Assembly (NCBI GenBank): GCA_014360855.1
Contig: JACIWP010000191.1
Span: 1 to 6,126, forward strand
Length of the DNA stretch: 6,126 nucleotides
Reading direction: 5' to 3'
Origin: Anaerolineae bacterium
GTDB taxonomy: Bacteria > Chloroflexota > Anaerolineae > JACIWP01
In this document: positions 5,222-6,126 of the stretch, piece by piece
Layout: every line of letters begins with the position of its first letter
How positions within the stretch are numbered: the stretch's first letter is position 1
Translations under genes and position numbers: made by a program
The notes under the pieces: generated by a model
The model's database searches: none
Seen by the model: the letters and a program-made list of their open reading frames with translations, nothing else
Told to the model about the DNA's origin: nothing

Positions 5222-6126
5222 TTATGATGAGGATTGGGCGAGGTAACGACTGCGCAGTTGTCCACAGCCGGCCTGAACATCCAACCCTCGCCGCACCCGC
5301 ACACTACAGGGAATATGGTGGCGTTCCAGCTCCTCCATGAATACCCGGACCCGCGCCGGCGGGGAGGGACGGTACGGGCTGTTCTCCACCGGATTGACGG
5401 GGATGAGATTGACGTGTACCGGCAGGCCGGCGAACAGCTCCGCAAGCTCCGCGGCCTGTGCTTTGTGGTCGTTCACTTTTTTGATGAGGGCGTATTCGAT
5501 GGTGATGCGCCGGCCCGTGTGCTCGAAATAGGTCTGGAGGGCCTGCCGCACCTGTGCCAGGGGATAGCGGCGGTTCAGGGGCACCAACTGGTCGCGCAGG
5601 GCATCGTTGGGCGCGTGCAGAGAGATGGCCAGGCGCACCTGCAGGGGCTCCTGGGCCAGGCGCAGGATGCCCGGCACCACGCCGGCGGTGGAGATAGTGA
5701 TGTGGCGGTCCCCCAGGTTGAAGCCCTTGGGGTCGGTCAGGATGCGCAGGGATTTCAGCACGGCGTCCAGGTTCAGTAATGGCTCTCCCATGCCCATGTA
5801 GACCACGTTGGTGAGCGGGCGGGCGTCCGCCGGCGCAAACTCCCGCGCCGCGCGGGCGATGAGGATCACCTGGGCGACGATCTCGCCGGCGGTCAGGTTG
5901 CGGCGGAAGCCGGATTTGCCTGTGGCGCAGAAGTCACAGCGGATGGGACAGCCGACCTGCGTCGAGATGCAGGCGGTGCGCCGGCGTTCATAGAGCATTA
6001 GTACGCTCTCGATGGTCTCGCCGTCCGGCAGTTGCAGGAGGAATTTGCGCGTGAGCTGATCCCGCGAGACCAGCTTCTCCAGGACCTGCAGGGGGTGGAG
6101 GGTGGCATGACGTGCCAGGTGATCTC
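5222..6126 (-). CDS. rlmN: Dual-specificity rRNA/tRNA adenine C2-methyltransferase RlmN, 5' end outside window
   Basis: RlmN is a radical SAM enzyme that methylates C2 of A2503 in 23S rRNA and, in E. coli, A37 of some tRNAs. It acts in the cytoplasm through an unusual ping-pong mechanism with a methylated cysteine. The frame is open through the right edge, so about 300 C-terminal residues are visible and the N-terminal part (some 40-60 residues in typical members) is missing. Counting from the first complete codon, KFLLQLPDG lies at 27-35 and CISTQVGC at 52-59. The iron-sulfur motif CxxxCxxC is C59, C63 and C66. GMGEPLLN lies downstream of it, and AGCGQL near the end holds the methyl-carrying cysteine at about 287. 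C52 matches the second catalytic cysteine. All catalytic residues in the visible part are present. The ATG at 5998 is internal. The MFS gene follows 30 nt after its TAA. Confidence 0.95.
   Translation of the reverse strand, partial: DHLARHATLHPLQVLEKLVSRDQLTRKFLLQLPDGETIESVLMLYERRRTACISTQVGCPIRCDFCATGKSGFRRNLTAGEIVAQVILIARAAREFAPADARPLTNVVYMGMGEPLLNLDAVLKSLRILTDPKGFNLGDRHITISTAGVVPGILRLAQEPLQVRLAISLHAPNDALRDQLVPLNRRYPLAQVRQALQTYFEHTGRRITIEYALIKKVNDHKAQAAELAELFAGLPVHVNLIPVNPVENSPYRPSPPARVRVFMEELERHHIPCSVRVRRGLDVQAGCGQLRSRYLAQSSS

Overview
The window is GC-rich bacterial chromosomal DNA with an ordinary housekeeping layout. I see no mobile element, CRISPR array, tRNA, rRNA or defence system. 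The hexamer GCCGGC is far more frequent than base composition predicts. Together with a plant-type threonine synthase next to a ThrA-like aspartate kinase, this suggests a Chloroflexota-like (Anaerolineae-type) bacterium. That assignment is inference from style and is not proven by any marker in the window.

Left part, bases 1-510: no recognisable gene. It holds a tight pair of palindromes (194-226), a very good sigma-70-type promoter with an extended -10 (249-277), and a leader of about 226 nt before the first gene. The leader can fold into several hairpins, including mutually exclusive pairings that could hide the ribosome binding site.

Middle, + strand, 511-3293: a two-gene threonine operon. 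A monofunctional aspartate kinase with two ACT domains overlaps a plant-type, PLP-dependent threonine synthase by 4 nt (ATGA). They are the first and last enzymes of the aspartate-to-threonine route. The aspartate-semialdehyde dehydrogenase, homoserine dehydrogenase and homoserine kinase needed between them are not in the window. A GC-rich hairpin followed by T-rich sequence (3302-3341) ends the operon.

Right part, - strand, 6126 down to 3322: rlmN (5' end cut by the window edge), then a 12-TM MFS transporter 30 nt downstream, then a small OsmC/Ohr-family protein. The OsmC gene has its own TTGACA/TATAAT promoter between it and the MFS gene. It converges on the threonine operon, and its stop codon lies in the loop of the shared terminator hairpin.

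Nothing here amounts to a clearly new biological system. The items most worth a second look are the structured leader and paired palindromes upstream of the aspartate kinase, the OsmC-family protein without the second redox cysteine, and the GCCGGC over-representation.
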